36,358 nucleotides of DNA from Asticcacaulis benevestitus DSM 16100 = ATCC BAA-896 (GTDB taxonomy: Bacteria; Pseudomonadota; Alphaproteobacteria; Caulobacterales; Caulobacteraceae): contig NZ_AQWM01000035.1 in the NCBI RefSeq assembly GCF_000376105.1, positions 1 through 36,358 on the forward strand, written 5' to 3'. This document shows, in pieces, positions 33,722 through 36,358 of this stretch. A program made the position numbers and the translations under genes. Within the stretch, counting starts at the first letter, position 1. The number at the start of each line of letters is the position of its first letter. The notes under the pieces are model-generated. The model made no database searches. It saw only the letters and a list, made by a program, of their open reading frames with translations, and was not told the origin of the DNA.

Positions 33722-34693
33722 TTGCTCATTGATCCTCTATCAGACGTGCTATCCCTTCTGAAACCGCGCAGCTATGTCTCCGGTGGCTTCTCCGCGGCTG
33801 GGGACTGGTCGATTCAGTTTACACGCAACGACGGCATCAAGTGCTACGCCGTCGTCTCCGGCGAGTGCTGGCTATCGGTCGAGGGCGTCCTTGAGCCCGT
33901 TCGCCTAACTAAAGGCGATGGCTTTCTGCTACCGAACGGGCGGCCTTTCCGACTGGCGAGCGATCTCAAGTTAGCGCCGACTGACGCCGCAACTGTATAC
34001 GCCGCAAAACGTGAAGGCGGATTCGTGACGTGCAACGGCGGCGGCGAACTTTTAATTGTCGGTAGCTACTTTGCCCTCGCGGGCAGCCATGCCAACATCC
34101 TCTTGAAGATGCTTCCGCCCATCGTTCATCTTCGCAAAAAATCAGATCAGGCTGCGCTACGATGGGCTGTGGAGCGGATGATGGAGGAACTGAGGAGTCC
34201 TCAGCCAGGCAGCTTCCTAGTCGCCCAACATCTCGCTCATATGATGCTGGTCCAGGCCCTCCGACTGTACATGTTGGACGGGGCTACGGCCGGCGTAGGC
34301 TGGCTTTTCGCCCTAGTGGATAAGCAGATGAGCTTAGCGATCAACTCAATGCACCATGATCCGGCGCGGCGCTGGACGCTAGACGCGCTGGCGTTGTGCG
34401 CCGGCATGTCACGCTCCAGATTCGCTCGGAAGTTCAAGGAAACGGTCGGGATGACGGCAATGGAATATCTGACGCGCTGGCGAATGCTACTCGCCGGAGA
34501 CAGGCTTGCCAATTCCAGTGATCCCATCTCCATCATAGCGCCGGCACTGGGCTACGAATCCGAAAGCGCATTCAGCGCCGCTTTCAAGCGGGTCATGGGC
34601 TGTTCGCCAAGGCAATACAGTCTTGTCGAAAGTCCGAATTCTTTGACTGTGGGCGAAAAGGGTAAGATACCGGCTGCCAACCGGTCTACGTGA
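33722..34693 (+). CDS. AraC-family transcriptional regulator with cupin sensor domain
   Basis: About 323 residues; the start is uncertain. TTG at 33722 is the nearest conventional codon; TTG at 33707 and an ATT at 33728, where relatives normally read MDPLSxVLSLLKPRS, are alternatives. No ATG is available. The N-terminal cupin domain (about 10-190) reads LLKPRSYVSGGFSAAGDWSI, KCYAVVSGECWLSVEG, GDGFLLPNGRPF. The C-terminal double HTH (about 215-310) has LDALALCAGMSRSRFARKFK, GMTAMEYLTRWRMLLAGDRL and IAPALGYESESAFSAAFKRV followed by GCSPRQY. It is divergent from the MDR reductase gene, a frequent pairing in this AraC group. Confidence 0.9.
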   Translation: MLIDPLSDVLSLLKPRSYVSGGFSAAGDWSIQFTRNDGIKCYAVVSGECWLSVEGVLEPVRLTKGDGFLLPNGRPFRLASDLKLAPTDAATVYAAKREGGFVTCNGGGELLIVGSYFALAGSHANILLKMLPPIVHLRKKSDQAALRWAVERMMEELRSPQPGSFLVAQHLAHMMLVQALRLYMLDGATAGVGWLFALVDKQMSLAINSMHHDPARRWTLDALALCAGMSRSRFARKFKETVGMTAMEYLTRWRMLLAGDRLANSSDPISIIAPALGYESESAFSAAFKRVMGCSPRQYSLVESPNSLTVGEKGKIPAANRST

Positions 34694-35203
34694 TGCGTCT
34701 CAATTATCGTGCGGCGGAACCCGATGATTGTTGGAATGGACGACCCCGCCCGTATCGTTTATGCCAAGGTTCGGTTGTCATTTTCCGAACCCTAAGGACC
34801 GTAAGTGTGACCGGAAAGCATGCACCACGCAATGCCATATCATTGGTCAACGCGGGCTGCTTCCCGGCGCTGACTTAGCCTAATCCTCGTCTACAGTTGG
34901 CTGAGCAGCAGGCTTTGGCCCCACGACCAATGTCGCGCCGCCTAAAGGTTGAAACATCTCCGCGTTAGTTTAGAATATTGTGAATTGAAGCGCCATCTGG
35001 AAAATCGGCGATCGCTTCCAAGATTAATTTTAAGTCTGGCTCGGGCATTTGTGGCAAGATTGGGCTCCGACATTTTTCGCGCAAGATGAACTTGGTCAGG
35101 TCTTTTCATTTCCGATTGGCGGGAGTGCGGAACAAACCGGACTGGCTTTATGCTGTAAGTCCAAAACTTTCTTAATATTCGATAGAGCTGGGGCGTGGTG
35201 CCT
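34694..35203. other. Gene-free stretch between AraC and autotransporter genes
   Basis: Small frames (for example 34690-34878 and 35049-35246 on the plus strand) lack ribosome sites and recognisable motifs. No terminator with a U-run was found for either flanking gene. Confidence 0.4.
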
Positions 35204-36358
35204 TCAAAATCTCAGTCGCAATCCAGCACTGCCCTCAAGTCTGTAGCTGTCGCCAAAATCTTTCAGGGCCGTCTTACCCACTGCTTCCCCGTATAGGGTA
35301 AGATTTGTGCCAAGGTATAGGGTTCCGCCCACGCCAAGTTCGCCCCAGAGCCGGTCTTCAGCATGATGAATAGCGGTAACTGACACGCGAGTGGGCGTCC
35401 CATCGAGCCATTCATAGGTGAGGTTGACGAGGCCGTAGATATCGCTACGGCCAGCTGCCCAGGTATTCTGACGATCTAGGATGACACCCCAGCGTGATTT
35501 CAGACTGGCGCCCTTATCGGCTGTCACGACAGCATCTGCTTCGTCAACGAAGCGATCAAACCGCACATTAGAATAGGCCATCTGGAACTGCGGCGTGACG
35601 CTAAGCTTGCCACCGATCGACATACGTTTACCGGCTTCGAAGCTGATAGCCTCTCCGCTGCCACGATTGCCATGTGTGAGCGCGCCGAGAACATCTGAAT
35701 CGAGATTGCTGTCATAGTAACTGACCTGCGCCTGACCGTCGATATACGCCCCCTTAAGACCATACCAGGTCATGGTCGCGCCAAGGGCATAGCTGTTCGT
35801 CTTGATTGCGCCGTTGCCAAAGTTTGAGCGAATACGGCTTCTGGCCTCACCATAGGTGACGGTGATACCTGTCACCAGGCGCTCGCCCTTGTCGGTCGTT
35901 GTAAGCAACTGATCGGCACCCAGTTGCATCTTCCAAATATCGATGTCCTGATCGGAGCCACTTGTCGATACCGCCGCGTTGGCGCGGCTCCGTATGCCTT
36001 CCGTGCGTCCCCAAAGACCGTTACCTTCGGGATTACCCCCGGCAGCCCAAGTGCGGTTACCGACGCGCTGCTGGAGCGTGGGCAAGGTGTTAAGCGATTG
36101 CAGGTTCGCGCTATAAACCTCATAGATCGGTACACCGGGCTGGTAAAGCGGTGACGGATCGGTATCGCCCGGAATGAGCAACGCCGAACGCAGATACCAA
36201 TCGCCATCGGCGGGATTGGCAACGCCATTCTTGTAGAGTCGATAGCCGTAGGCACCAGCGATTACCGCCTGTTCGCCGTCGAAGACGTAGTCACCTTCAA
36301 GCACAAAAGTGCCGTTGGATGCGCCGGTGACGTCTATGATCTTGATGCCCTCGATCGT
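35204..36358 (-). CDS. Autotransporter C-terminal beta-barrel, N-terminal part beyond window
   Basis: The frame is open from the window edge at 36358 to the stop at 35204 and gives 384 residues of a larger type V secretion protein. It opens with GIKIIDVTGASNGTFVLEGD, the conserved stretch before the translocator domain of autotransporters, followed by GAYGYRLYKNG and DWYLRSALLIPGD. A barrel of about 270 residues follows: GLWGRTEGIRSRANA, KMQLGADQLLTT, SYALGATMTWYG, AYIDGQAQVSYYDSNLDSDV, YGLVNLTYEWLDGT, and ends SYRLEGSAGLRLRF with the terminal phenylalanine of outer-membrane barrels. The passenger domain, and so the function, lies outside the window. Confidence 0.9.
   Translation of the reverse strand, partial: TIEGIKIIDVTGASNGTFVLEGDYVFDGEQAVIAGAYGYRLYKNGVANPADGDWYLRSALLIPGDTDPSPLYQPGVPIYEVYSANLQSLNTLPTLQQRVGNRTWAAGGNPEGNGLWGRTEGIRSRANAAVSTSGSDQDIDIWKMQLGADQLLTTTDKGERLVTGITVTYGEARSRIRSNFGNGAIKTNSYALGATMTWYGLKGAYIDGQAQVSYYDSNLDSDVLGALTHGNRGSGEAISFEAGKRMSIGGKLSVTPQFQMAYSNVRFDRFVDEADAVVTADKGASLKSRWGVILDRQNTWAAGRSDIYGLVNLTYEWLDGTPTRVSVTAIHHAEDRLWGELGVGGTLYLGTNLTLYGEAVGKTALKDFGDSYRLEGSAGLRLRF

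Noticed and set aside
1-36358. CRISPR arrays, tRNA or rRNA genes, prophage or conjugation genes
   Set aside because: No regularly spaced repeats, no tRNA-like cloverleaf and no phage or transfer gene signature was seen in reading the window.

Overview
The window looks like an accessory, polysaccharide-utilisation part of an alphaproteobacterial genome, most likely Caulobacterales (an Asticcacaulis- or Brevundimonas-like organism). This is inferred from the Xanthomonas/Caulobacter-type TonB-dependent receptors, the flavin-dependent halogenases placed beside them, moderate GC content and the density of one-component regulators. No rRNA, tRNA, CRISPR array or replication origin was seen.

Layout. 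(1) 1-3200 is insertion-sequence-scarred. It holds the 5' end of an IS256-family element cut by the window edge, an intact ROK regulator, a truncated IS5-type transposase with an internal amber stop, and a FucU/RbsD-type fucose mutarotase broken by two single-base frameshifts. (2) 3600-21800 is a galactoside-utilisation locus. A plus-strand TonB receptor (3613-6366) faces a GH27 alpha-galactosidase. Upstream of that lies a minus-strand operon reading TonB receptor, two flavin-dependent tryptophan-halogenase-family proteins, then a GH2 beta-galactosidase. Next come a LacI regulator overlapping an EamA-type exporter, a divergent IclR regulator, and a GntR/FCD regulator resembling the galactonate repressor DgoR. 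(3) 22400-26150 holds a LysR gene divergent from an NmrA-like dehydrogenase, an HSL-type alpha/beta hydrolase and an unknown 127-residue protein, followed by a recombination scar with a second LysR fragment and a flavin-monooxygenase fragment. (4) 26200-28820 holds two secreted or lipid-anchored proteins with NTF2/SnoaL-like C-termini and a decayed membrane-protein gene. (5) 29300-34700 holds divergent or adjacent regulator/oxidoreductase pairs (epimerase/LysR, HxlR/GlcG-like, MDR reductase/AraC), suggesting an electrophile or quinone response cluster. (6) 35204 to the edge is the C-terminal barrel of an autotransporter.

Working model for region 2. The two receptors import galactose-containing oligosaccharides, the periplasmic GH27 and GH2 enzymes trim alpha- and beta-galactosyl residues, and LacI, IclR and GntR regulators gate expression. 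The halogenase pair inside the operon has no obvious place in sugar breakdown and is the most intriguing feature. One copy keeps the halogenase WxWxIP motif and the other has WIWDIG, while both keep the candidate catalytic lysine and glutamate.
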